Of a DNA stretch of 32,146 bases, positions 1-9,678 are shown piece after piece. The translations under genes were made by a program, and so were the position numbers. Positions within the stretch are counted from its first letter, which is position 1; each line of letters begins with the position of its first letter. The notes under the pieces were generated by a model. It was not told the DNA's origin. It saw only the letters and a list, made by a program, of their open reading frames with translations, and did not search any database. The stretch covers positions 1-32,146 of the forward strand of contig SWBL01000455.1 of NCBI GenBank assembly GCA_024195585.1, written 5' to 3'. The stretch comes from Aureobasidium sp. EXF-3400. Its lineage: Eukaryota; Ascomycota; Dothideomycetes; Dothideales; Saccotheciaceae.

Positions 1-90
1 GCATCCCGTCCGCTCTGCCATACATAAGCAGTTGAACGGCAGATTAGTACTACGGTGGGTGACCACGTGGGAATCCCTGCTGCTGTATGT
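1..90 (+). rRNA. 5S ribosomal RNA, 5' end cut off by window edge
   Basis: This is the last ~90 nt of a fungal 5S rRNA. The conserved CATCCCGTCCGCTC near the left edge, the GGTGGGTGACCAC block at 54-66, GGGAATCCC around 69-77 and the terminal GCTGTATGT are all in the expected order, and a T run (88-93) follows as a Pol III stop. About 28-30 nt of the 5' part lie outside the window. Single dispersed 5S genes, not linked to the rDNA, are normal in Pezizomycotina. The part that is visible looks intact. Confidence 0.93.
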
Positions 91-1795
91 TTTGCAATCA
101 TGTTTGCCATCTTCTTTTGCTAGCCTCGCTCTCTCTATTGTCAGACTGTATCAACCTTTTGTCAGCTTTTTGTGACAGCAGCTGTGCTGCTGTGCTGATT
201 CCATGCAATATGTAACCAGAGAGGTTGCTGACCGGGTCATCCAGCTTGGCCGAGCTTTCGTGTACGATCTGTCATCGACTGAGACCATTTTACTTGACAG
301 TTTTATTTCTACTCGATGACAAGGTTTGGTGAAATGTACCCAACATGATTTAATTGAGCCCTTATGGCTTTCTCCCGCCTGGTCTGAATTGTCTCCCTCG
401 TCGAAAGCAGTGTCGTGGGCAGAATCTCTCGAGAAACTTCGCGAAACCTATCTCTCTCTCGCGCAAGAGCCATCACGTATTGCACGCCTACCTGTTATCT
501 ACAGTATCTTTCTAGCGGCATGTAGCATATCATCAACTATTATTCTTCTCCGCTGACTAGGTGGTTGTAACGTTATTTCTCGGGTTCAAAAAATCATGGT
601 CGAGGGAACAACCCTGTCGTGGTCCAATACAAGATGACTTCCACAACAAAAGCAAAAGTTGCCGATACGGTTCAACCCGATACACGATATTGAAGAAGAG
701 CAGTAGAACCAATGCTGATGCTCAACGGCATTTGATTAGTATCGATGTTAAGCAGGAATGACTCGGACACTGCTCCGGCCGGAGCAATCAAAGCCTCAAG
801 ACATATGATTCCCGTTTCACGGACTACGAATAGGAAGACAGTAAGCACAACACGGAGAAGATCCAGGAACGAGCGTTGTGGATGTTTTCACAAGTGGGAT
901 AGTAATGATGTCGAGAGGGAATGATTCTGAACTCTGGTTCGACCGGTGCCATCTCAACGAGACTTCAACCAACGACTCAGGCTCAATGGAGAAAGGGCGA
1001 GGGAACACCAAACATGAAACGATTCATGAATGAGTGAGGGTAAATGTATACACAAGTAGAATTGGAGTGAAAGAAAGGTAACCACGAAGTGATACGTTGG
1101 ATGAATACACCTCACCACCACCCAATTGACTGGCGTACTGCCAGATATCCAACATACCACAGAGAAAAACGAATGATCTGCCTGTTCGACGCCGAACCCA
1201 TCCGTCCCATTTCTGTAGGTGCATGGAAATATATCTACCTCCCATGTTTCCCACTCAACAATGCAAATAATGACATTCTGTCCACGACAAAGGAGAAATG
1301 AGCGAACGTCCATGATATGTGCAGTGTTCGTAGTACATTGCGCTTGCTCTTCTTGTCCAAGCAGAAGAGCGCTCCATCCTCCTCGTGACTGATCCTGAAC
1401 AAAGGGTGGAAACGTAGAAAGACTGGGTCATGAGCTTGTATTTGTCGTTAAAAAATGAGTCTGCTCGATCTCGATGGATGGACCGTTCTTGCGACCCTCC
1501 GATCAGAATGCAATATTGTTGATCATACATGTGATCTGCGAGCGGGATGTGCTTGTTGCCATGCTTGCTCGCACATGTTCAGAAAGGCGACCCTTAAATG
1601 GACGCTAGCGATGCCAATGGCCTGCGAGATTTGGGTTACGACATCGCGGAGACTGCTTATGTGCTCAATGTCAGTGGTTGAAGTTCTATCCTTCGACTGT
1701 GCCACGACGTGAGTTGAGCGAAGCGATGGCATATTGTGGATATGATGGTTCATGCTTGTGCGGGGGAGAAAGTGTTAGATGAGTTGATGTTAACT
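91..1795. other. Intergenic stretch with no supportable gene
   Basis: About 1.7 kb between the 5S gene and the 3' end of the FHA gene. Only short open frames on both strands, with no recognisable domain, no convincing splice-linked frames and no RNA gene beyond the 5S. The right end must hold the 3' UTR of the FHA gene. Confidence 0.6.
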
Positions 1796-3961
1796 TCACC
1801 TGTGCAGTTTCTCCCAACCATCCAGGTAATGCATGAGAGCCATGCCAACAACGACCACAATGAAACCAGATCCGAGCGGCAGGCCGTGGTGGGCAAGTTG
1901 CTCCTTCAGGTTGTCAGAAGAGTTATTGGTAGCATCACGTTGAGCGACAGGCATCTTGCGGGCGAGCAGTCGTTGAATTGATGCTGCTTGTTCTGGTGAC
2001 AGAGCCGCATTTGCGTTGATGCCGGCTTCAGCCAAGAGACTGTATAAGCTGCCTTCGACCAAAGGCTCCGGAATCTGACCGTTCGAAGACATCGTAGCGC
2101 TCGAGGGGCTGGAAAATGAGCTTGGAGGTGTCGAGGGTGTCTCTTGCTGACGCTGCAACTCTGCGTTCTCCTTACGCTTTTGCTCAACCATCTCAGCAAG
2201 CGTTTGGTGTGCATCGTCACGCTGTGACTCCGCTGTTTCTGCTCGACGACGATAGGCCTCCATTTGCATTTTCATATCTTCCGTAGCGGCACGAAGTCTG
2301 TCAAGCTGCGACTGAAGATCGTGAGTTTCATCCTTCGGGAGTTCGTCGTCCGTGGCGGTGTCGTCTTGCTGCTCATTGCGAGAAATGTCTTCTTGGTCTT
2401 CAGGAGACTTCTGAGACGACTCCAGCAGGGAAGCTCTTTCTTCTGCATTTTCACGAGCATTGCGCTCCTGTTTGAGCGCCTCTTCCAGGTTTTTGACACG
2501 ATCTTCGAGACTTGGAATCTGATCTTTTGCAAGTTTCAGTTCGTGTGTGAGGATCAGAAGAGCTTGTGAATGGTCTGCTCGAGTAGGGGAGCCATTGGGT
2601 GCAAGAATAGGACGTGCAGTCTCCGAGCGCATCAGGAGTGGTTGAATGGCAGGGTCAGCCAGAGCCTTTGCGACATCTGGCTTTTCGGGCAAAGGAGCTT
2701 GCGGCGGCGGAGCTGGAGGCTCGGAGAAGATGACCGAGGGCTTCGAGTCGAGCTTTTGTTGCTTGATAGGTGAAGATTTGGCAGACTTGTCTTGCTTGCC
2801 TTTGGAGTCGGCAGCCAGCAAGCTCTCGAGGAAAGACCTGCTTCGGTCCAGATCCGAGGATTGCTTCTTAGCAAGGCTCAATTCGCGGTTCAGACGTTTC
2901 ACAATCGTCTCGGTGGTCACAGTGGACGGCCAGCCACGAGCCCATTGCGGCTGTTGCATGGCGTTCGAGTCTCTAGCGGCCATGACGGCAGCCATAGCGT
3001 TGGCCTTTGCGCTTTGTTGCGAAGACTGACTGCCACTACGCTTCATCTGATGAGAAGGGTCCATCTCTCCAAAGTTGAGTTCGGCGGTCTGATTGTAGAT
3101 TCCAGCATGTTCGACACGAGCAGCAACCTTGTGGTGGACAATCGTCTTCTGATCCTCGCTGACGATATCGATACCGAGTTCGAGAACATCTTGCTCACGC
3201 AGCTCATGCGGCTCTGATTCCTTGTTCTCGGGTGACAGTCTCTGGCCATTGACAAAGGTACCGTTGGAGGACTTGACATCGCGAATGTAGATTCTTCCGT
3301 TCAAGTTGCGCTCAGCATAGATTTCGGCATGTTGGCGTGAGAGAACCTTGGAGTCGAAGAAGCCATTAGCAGGCGTTGGGGCTGTTTTGGCATTGGTTTG
3401 ACGGCCGATGCGGAGAACGTCAGGGTAGAAGGGGACGCTGATGGTCTTGCGTTCGAAGGTGCCGTTCATGGGGGAGAGATGAAGGATGGCGGGTGTGTCG
3501 GACGGGGGTTGAGCTCCTCGAAGCGAGCCGTTCTGAGCAGTGGACATTTGTTGTGAAGGGAGCATTGGACCGTGGAGAGCAGAAATTGCGGACGCTGCAG
3601 ACGGACCAGACGAAGTCGACGAGACAGGCTGAGGACGAGTGGTGGAGAGGCCGGCGGTGGGCTCTGCCTTTCCTGATGGCCAGATGTTTCTTGAACTCTT
3701 CTTGCGCGTGGTCCATGAGGTGGGTTCTTGACTGGATGGCGAAGGCTGGGACGGGGTAGAGGCCTGGGAAATGGTCGACGAAGAGGAAGAGGATGCAGAG
3801 GTGAGAGAGGATTGCGAATTGGAGCGCTGGGCGCTCTTACGGGGGCCGGGCATGAACATCCTGGTCATGTCGTCCTGGCTCATTGCGGGTGTGCCGTTAG
3901 TCCATGTCGCACCGGAGCGGGCTGGAGGCTGGAATGTGACGGGGGGCGCGACTGCCGTCAT
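1796..3961 (-). CDS. pro45: FHA-domain, coiled-coil, tail-anchored protein (SLMAP / HAM-4 / PRO45 / Far10 type STRIPAK subunit)
   Basis: Uninterrupted 721-residue frame starting at an ATG. A Ser/Pro-rich N-terminus (1-150) is followed by an FHA domain at about 157-275 with the phosphothreonine-binding signatures RIGR (184-187), SRQH (208-211) and SSNGTF (231-236). Coiled-coil segments lie at about 350-375 and 465-605. A single hydrophobic segment (about 696-712) with a short charged tail at the extreme C-terminus is a tail anchor for the ER, nuclear envelope or mitochondrial outer membrane. FHA + coiled coil + tail anchor is the architecture of SLMAP, which corresponds to yeast Far9/Far10 (Vps64), Neurospora HAM-4 and Sordaria PRO45. 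In those fungi it anchors the STRIPAK phosphatase-kinase complex to membranes for cell fusion and sexual development. Family and layout are seen; the STRIPAK role is transferred from the family. It is head-to-head with the Mgr2 gene. Confidence 0.85.
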   Translation of the reverse strand: MTAVAPPVTFQPPARSGATWTNGTPAMSQDDMTRMFMPGPRKSAQRSNSQSSLTSASSSSSSTISQASTPSQPSPSSQEPTSWTTRKKSSRNIWPSGKAEPTAGLSTTRPQPVSSTSSGPSAASAISALHGPMLPSQQMSTAQNGSLRGAQPPSDTPAILHLSPMNGTFERKTISVPFYPDVLRIGRQTNAKTAPTPANGFFDSKVLSRQHAEIYAERNLNGRIYIRDVKSSNGTFVNGQRLSPENKESEPHELREQDVLELGIDIVSEDQKTIVHHKVAARVEHAGIYNQTAELNFGEMDPSHQMKRSGSQSSQQSAKANAMAAVMAARDSNAMQQPQWARGWPSTVTTETIVKRLNRELSLAKKQSSDLDRSRSFLESLLAADSKGKQDKSAKSSPIKQQKLDSKPSVIFSEPPAPPPQAPLPEKPDVAKALADPAIQPLLMRSETARPILAPNGSPTRADHSQALLILTHELKLAKDQIPSLEDRVKNLEEALKQERNARENAEERASLLESSQKSPEDQEDISRNEQQDDTATDDELPKDETHDLQSQLDRLRAATEDMKMQMEAYRRRAETAESQRDDAHQTLAEMVEQKRKENAELQRQQETPSTPPSSFSSPSSATMSSNGQIPEPLVEGSLYSLLAEAGINANAALSPEQAASIQRLLARKMPVAQRDATNNSSDNLKEQLAHHGLPLGSGFIVVVVGMALMHYLDGWEKLHR

Positions 3962-4699
3962 TTGCTGCTGCCGGACGAGATGGAGAGGTGGACTAGCGAC
4001 TTTCTGACCGACGGGGAAGGCGCCGCTTGAGGCTTGGTTGCTCGCGTGGTCGTGTGGAGAGGTGTGATAGGGTGTTTGTGGATCAGCCTCGTCGTGTGTC
4101 GATCATATCCAGGACAGCCGATTTGTCTCGGGAGCTTGACAGGAAGCGCAGGGCTTGAGCGAAGAAATAATAACAATATGCAGGCCGGGCAGCGATCAAG
4201 AAAGGGAGCACGTCGAGCGTCACAGAATCAAGACGCACAGACAGTCGGCGCTGCTGCAAGGTGAAGTTGGCAGCGAGAAAGTGCAAACGGCCTAGAGCGA
4301 TACGGGGCTATCTCGACCCGCACCGTTTGACCAGCTACTCGTAGATAACTGCGCCGACAAGACGACAAAAGCACAAAAATCATGCACAGAGAAGAGAATG
4401 GGTAGTTGCAAGTCGAGGGAGAGCGAAAGCCACAACAAACAAGGAAGAGCGACTGTGCCTTGTGTATCCCGCTGCCGCCGCCTCGGGCCAACAAGTGGAG
4501 CTGAACTCTCTGCCAACCACCGACGGGTCGCGCCTTCCTTCTGTGAGTGAAGCGTCATTGTCCTTTGCACGTGACTGCCAAGCGTCCCTCCACCTTGATT
4601 GCTTGTCAGTACCTCTGTGGGTGGCATACCGAAATCTGGAGAACTGCTTTGTCGCTTTGTAAATAGCTCGTCACTCTTTATTCTTCTCGACTCGTCAAG
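3962..4699. promoter_or_regulatory. Shared intergenic promoter between FHA gene (-) and Mgr2 gene (+)
   Basis: 738 bp between two divergent start codons, so it must hold both promoters and 5' UTRs. I see no unambiguous TATA box. The small open frames here carry no domain and look like chance. A pyrimidine-rich tract just before 4700 is typical of a fungal start context. Confidence 0.5.
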
Positions 4700-5197
4700 A
4701 TGCCTGTTCCCGTAAGCTCAATGCCCGCTGGTGCCCATGGCCCTTCTACCTTTGACAAGCGTAATCAAATTCCCCCGCTCTCTGTATGCTCAATATACTG
4801 ACCAGTTCACAGTCAAGATGGGCGCCATGATGGGTAGCAGTACGTCGCCTCCCCACTGATCATTCTTTTCTTCCGACACTCATCACCCATCCCAGGTGTC
4901 GGCCTCATCATCGGTTTCATCTTTGGCGCAACCAACATCGTCAGATTCGGCCCCGGTCCTAATGGAATGCTGAGAACCCTGGGTCAATACATGGCTGGCT
5001 CGGCCGCCACTTTTGGGTACGCATCCCAGCTCGCTGTAGATACATACACCATCTCGTTGCTCACACCAGCCAGATTCTTCATGTCCATTGGTAGCACCAT
5101 CCGCACAGAGGGCACCTCGCCCATTGTCAACCAGGCCTATGCCAACGCCTACCGCAAGCCCTTCATCCTGCCGAGACAGCGCGCCGCACGCTCATAG
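4700..5197 (+). CDS. mgr2: Mgr2/Romo1 family inner-membrane protein of the TIM23 translocase
   Basis: Four exons: 4700-4760, 4813-4839, 4896-5016 and 5074-5197, giving 110 residues. Each join keeps frame and restores family sequence: FDK|LKMGAMMG, MMGSS|VGLIIGF and [16 protein letters not shown]. The third intron (5017-5073) has no stop and is a multiple of three, so unspliced reading would insert 19 residues between FG and FF. The protein has two hydrophobic helices separated by a short loop with the conserved RFGPGPNG, as in yeast Mgr2 and animal Romo1. Mgr2 couples Tim21 to the TIM23 channel and controls lateral sorting of precursors into the mitochondrial inner membrane. Length and motifs fit the family well. 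The start at 4700 is the first ATG in frame. Confidence 0.92.
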
Positions 5198-5777
5198 ACC
5201 ACCTACTATGTGTATCACCGCTCAGTCCGAAAAGGCTTCTGAACCATCGAAAGGCCTCATAACACACTGCAGCCGTTCAAACCGCCAAGCTCATCAATAC
5301 ACGAGACCTCGCGCTCGAAGAGTGCTGTACAAAATACCAACATGGGTCACACTCTGAATCTTCTCATGATTCATCGGACTGTCGACGGTAGGCCTCGTAC
5401 ATCGAGATATCACGCCGTATGTACTTTTTATACCACTTCTTGTAGCAATATCAACCTTCCTCATTAATTCTTCTTACACCCATATTTTCACCTGGACGAG
5501 CACGAGCCTGAATAATTTTATGTTGGGACAATGTACGCTCGGTGCGCACCTTCCTAGGATCAATACTTGGCATAGGTGTGTGAAAGTCACATGTCAACAC
5601 TTCGCTTGCCTTCACTGTTCGGCGCGTCTCTCGCGCCTGCCTCTGCTTGAATAGCTGCCACTGTCCAAGATCCTCTCGTTCTTCGCACCTGCCTTCTGCA
5701 CACAACACAAGCACTTGTCATTCGTTTTCGACTGCTCTTGCCCCAGAGCGCAGCCAGAGATCGGTCATCTGCTCAAC

Positions 5778-6684
5778 ATGGCCGCTCCGATTCCCACAAT
5801 GACACTCACCGTTGGTATTCCTGAGCTGGCCGAGCTCGTCCAAACCAACCGTGATCTCAGAGATGAGATTCAGAACCTACGGACAGAACTCTCCGGGCGC
5901 TTGCAAGCGGTTGAGACACAGCTGGCGATCCAAAACACAAACATCGCTGTCCCTCTCCAAGAACTCGTTCATGAGACCTCCCCTACTCATACGAGTCATT
6001 CTGAGCACGAAGATCGTCTTGCTCATCCCAATGGCGCTCATCCCAATGGCTGCAATCAACAAGATGGCCACGTACAAGACGATGGCCACGTTCGCGATGG
6101 TTACGAAGACAATCTCGTCCAAGAACATGGTCTCGCCCACGATTCTTCCCCAAGCGTCGACGAAGGCATTACTGTAATTGATCGTGTCTCTCCACCACCC
6201 GCTTCTCCACCACCCGCTGCTGGTAGAAAGCGCAAGCGTGCAGTCAGATCTGTCGTTCATCAATCACCATACATCAATCATTCGGGTTTCGTAGTTCGAG
6301 GCTCTGACACCCAACTAGCTCAGATGCGACTCGAGGCTGGACCTTCGAGGTCCGAGTCTCCATTCGACTCGAACGATGACATTCAAGACCCGTTGTCAGA
6401 TAAACTCGAGATGATGCCACCCGTTCGTCCTCTGTCAAAACCACCACGCGCTCAACGTCCCAAGACTATCATCACGGATGAGCCCGTTCTTCCTGAGCCC
6501 GTGCTTCCTGAGCCCGAGGAAATTACCACGAGGTATGATCGCTGTCTTCTTGAGTGTGCTCAACGCTAATACATATAACAGCCAGTACGGCAGAAAGCGC
6601 AGACAGGCCCAGCGTCTACCTGGCTTTGTTAGTACCCCAAAGGATGGTGAGCTGAACAAGATGTTGAGAGAGGCGAAGAAGTAA
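5778..6684 (+). CDS. Hypothetical protein, N-terminal coiled coil and basic nuclear-localisation-like motifs
   Basis: Two exons, 5778-6532 and 6582-6684, split by a 49-nt intron (GTATGA donor, GCTAAT branch, AACAG acceptor), giving 285 residues. I do not recognise the family. Residues about 10-60 look like a short coiled coil (leucine heptads around NRDLRDEIQNLRTEL). The middle is hydrophilic and low complexity, with small internal duplications (HPNG twice; DGHV twice; PVLPEP twice) and a Pro-rich stretch. Basic clusters GRKRKR and, after splicing, YGRKRRQ look like nuclear localisation signals. The last exon supplies the second basic cluster and a short helix, so splicing matters for the C-terminus. 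Open reading continues upstream of 5778 without an ATG, so the start is the first ATG. A nuclear role is inference only. Confidence 0.7.
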
Positions 6685-7508
6685 GGCCTATCTCGTTGAA
6701 ACAGAGCAAACGGATCGATGAAGAGATGGAAAAGAGCTCAAGGACCGTGACCAAGACGATGAGTAGTCCGACAGAGAGATATGAATGATAATGATTCGAA
6801 TCGTGCTTATACAGATGATGATCTTGTGCCCGCTATCACATGTCATAGGTCTCGATGCTATCATGTTTGTCCATTTAATGATCTTGTGCCTGCTGTCTCG
6901 TGTCATGGATGCTGATTCCATGCTTCCACTTTCACTGTGAAATCTGTGCTTGTTGTCTGCACATGACTGCTGTTACAACGGCCATCTAAATACCTCTTCT
7001 CATCGCCAGGCATACTTAATCTCATAAATCTTGTGGTCGAGAGAGTCAAAACACCTACAGCCGTAGTCTAAAACCTGCATTCGATCTAATCTCTCCCTGT
7101 CTCTCTTTGCCCGTTCTACTATTACAGTAGGCTAAGCTTAGAATCCTATGATGTAGTGAATGTGTAGGGTATGTGCGAACAATCTCGTGGACTATCGGGA
7201 TCCAAAGTGAAGGAAACTTTACGTTACATCACATTATTCGTTTAAGCTCTAATCACTCGCGCAGGCGGTCTTACTACATATTTCTTCGTTTGCTTTACGC
7301 TCTCGTTATAACAATAACACCAAAACATTTAAGTGAGTCGAAAATCTGGTGTGGAGATCCGTTTGTGCTAACTATTTAAACCTTCATCAGTCCACAATCT
7401 TTCTTCTTCCCACTTCTACACCACATCCACACCACATCCACAATGTAGGTTTGCATCCTTCCTTTGCTTGTCTTGTCTTATGCTTACATATGCCGTCTGT
7501 TAGTCACT
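6685..7508. other. Intergenic, 3' UTR and promoter sequence with a short imperfect repeat
   Basis: About 820 bp with no supportable coding frame. It holds the 29-bp direct repeat listed separately. Near its right end, a donor-like GTAGGT at about 7445 and an acceptor TTAG at about 7503 could be a 5'-UTR intron of the downstream gene. Confidence 0.45.
6818..6906. repeat. Imperfect 29-bp direct repeat, two copies
   Basis: Copies at 6818-6846 and 6878-6906, starting ATGATCTTGTGCC and ending TGTCAT, match at 25 of 29 positions with a 60-bp period. They lie in the 3' flank of the coiled-coil gene. Function unknown. Confidence 0.7.
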
Positions 7509-8488
7509 ATGAATCATCAACAAGAGTGGAAGCAAGCTATAGAAGAGAGGATCTCTAGGCTAGAGAGAGAAAATCAAGATCTCAAGCGGGGCTGGAACAT
7601 TCAGCTCAGAGAACTCCAACGCGTTGGTGCAGTGCAGCACGACAAACTCGGCGAAAACCCGAGAGGGATGTTTGGTAGCATGTGTACGCGGGACTTTGAG
7701 ATGCGCGATGAGCTTCACCACTGACAGCTACTACAGACCATGCTCCTCATGCTGGCACGATGAATGGTCCTAACCCCCAGGTCCAACAATCTGCTTCAGT
7801 TCGCCAGAGCTTTGCCAACGCTCTTAAGCCTCCCATGGAGGCCAGAGATGAAGAGTAAGCAACAATTGGTCGCATCTGTTTGCTGAAGCAGAAGCCTGAC
7901 ACATTTACAGACCCGAGGTGATCGTGATCGAGCGCCAGGAGTATATATTCGTCTCTTCGATCAAATTCTGTGAGCGCATAGCTGACACACAGACAGATTG
8001 GCTCCCAGACGTCCTGCCCTCCAGAAACCAGTCTCCGGCGAGGCAATGTAAGAATTTCTCCCATTCAAAATCAACGAAGCCGCTGGCTGACAACTCAACA
8101 GCTTGGGCACCAAGACCACTGCTGACAAGAACACCAAGAGAGGGTACGAATCTCTCACATTCGAAACTTCCCACACAGAAACCTGACATGTCTACAGTAT
8201 TGCTCGCCAGGCAATCCCTCACAACGGATATGCATAATCTCTTCAGCAAAATTCCATTGGCCTGACGTTGACACGAGAACAGTCCTCCTCAAATGCGTCG
8301 CGATCGCAAACAGTAAGTTGCTCCTTTTCCAGCATTTCTTCCTCGAAAAGCGGACAGCCAGACACTGACACACGCGCAGAGCCGCACGTGATCTCGCCCA
8401 CCTTGTCCAATCTACCAACCCACTCAGTCTTGCCAGTGACAAGGATGGCTCCTCTCGCCGACTGCGCTCAGGCCGTCGTTTTCACTGA
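7509..8488 (+). CDS. Hypothetical small coiled-coil protein in seven short exons
   Basis: Best model: exons 7509-7674, 7737-7854, 7911-7940, 7997-8047, 8102-8143, 8283-8312 and 8380-8488, giving 181 residues. Introns have GT donors, CTGAC branch sites shortly before the acceptor (CTGAA may serve as well in the second) and CAG acceptors, and the frame is kept throughout. The N-terminus is a coiled coil (WKQAIEERISRLERENQDL). The rest is basic and Pro/Gln-rich, and the last exon encodes AARDLAHLVQSTNPLSL and a basic tail. Exons 3-6 are 30, 51, 42 and 30 nt, all multiples of three between phase-2 introns, so any could be skipped without a frame change. An alternative acceptor (AG at 8196-8197) gives a terminal exon with a stop at 8235-8237 (148 residues). 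Family not recognised. The exact exon set is uncertain, but the run of consistent splice signals makes a real gene likely. Confidence 0.5.
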
Positions 8489-9678
8489 GAGATTTTGTCA
8501 CATACAACCAAACGATTAACATGAGAAGGGAGAGAAAACGAGAACGAAAGCCTGACGGGGAATCCAGCAACAAGACATAAACGGGGAAGATAAGCAAACG
8601 AAAAGCCGACGGGGATTTCCGGCGGGTATGGTAAAGATTATTTCAAAATCGAAGACCTGATCCGAAACTCAATGTTCCAACTCTCCCAAATGAAAAAGTG
8701 CAAGCCGTAACATGACACCAAACCAGATAGCCTATAGATCCAGAACCATCAAGTCAAAGCCTCGAAGCAAAGTCCCATGACACATCACACACCTGACTTA
8801 CCACTCAATGTTACAGTTCTCTCAATCGAAAATGTGTAAGCCGTGACATGACAACATTCCAGAAGGCTGGCGAATACAGAATATGAAGTTCAAGTCTCGA
8901 ATCCGAGTTCCATGACATGTCCTGGCTTCGAAGCTTCACCGCTCGGCAGCCCCACACAGGAATCCGGCGACATGAGTGGGGCTATACTGGGACGATGCTA
9001 CAAAAAGAACTGCAACACAAGACCTGAAATAGTAAGGTCGAGCTTAGCCTGTGATCATACTTGTCTGTTCAGAATGATAGCGATGATGAGACAAGTGGAA
9101 TAAATAGTACATACACGATCGAATCACACTCCAACAAGACGAGAATTGAACGACATGTATGCAGTTCACCGATTTTCCTGTTACACTCGACAACTACCAC
9201 CGACAGCATGATTGGATCAGAAAAAGAATCTTTTGGAAAACCAGTGTATACATTCGTGTCGTACACATTGATTTCGTTCTTCTCGCTGACTGGGCTCATA
9301 TCTTGATTAGAGGATACGATCCTCTTCCAATTCACAACTTCATCTCTCCTTTTGCTATGCTACACTACAACCCTCATCCCTTGATTGTCCTCCTCGCCTA
9401 CCCTACCGTCATTGCTTCGTTAGGTCAGACCAATGTTCCCCCTAGACACGACAGGGATACCCTCGTTCTTCTCCCTTCGCCGGCCTTTGATGCAAATGCA
9501 AACCGTAGCCGATCCCGCGCACCCAAACTCCAGGGGCTGGAATCAGCTCTCAATGAACCTTCGCCAATCATTCCTCGTACTTATGTTCCTCGTTGACTCG
9601 AAGGGCCTTGGGTCATGCCTCGACTCTTATGCAGATCGGGCTGTCTTGCAGAGATGTGATCTATGGAGAAAACACTTC
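8489..9678. other. Intergenic stretch with a tandem duplication; no supportable gene
   Basis: About 1.2 kb. The left part holds near-repeated pieces (CGAAAGCCTGACGGGG near 8545 and AAAAGCCGACGGGG near 8600) and the 120-bp duplication listed separately. The right part is the 3' flank of the deubiquitinase gene. An open frame to 9596 (about 80 residues from the ATG at about 9357) has no recognisable domain and is not called. Confidence 0.5.
8667..8921. repeat. Diverged tandem duplication, two ~120-bp copies
   Basis: Copies at 8667-8786 and 8803-8921 (136-bp period) both begin ACTCAATGTT and share AAGCCGTRACATGACA and, near the end, CCATGACAYRTC, with many substitutions between. No terminal inverted repeats or coding potential seen. 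It may be a minisatellite in decay or a remnant of a larger repeat. Confidence 0.65.

Noticed and set aside
817..1753. Overlapping 64-119-residue frames on both strands
   Set aside because: Short, mutually overlapping, no domain, and no splice-consistent way to join them.
9159..9596. 145-residue plus-strand frame next to the Ubp3-type gene
   Set aside because: No domain and weak start context; it lies in the expected 3' flank of the opposite gene. It cannot be ruled out as a small orphan.
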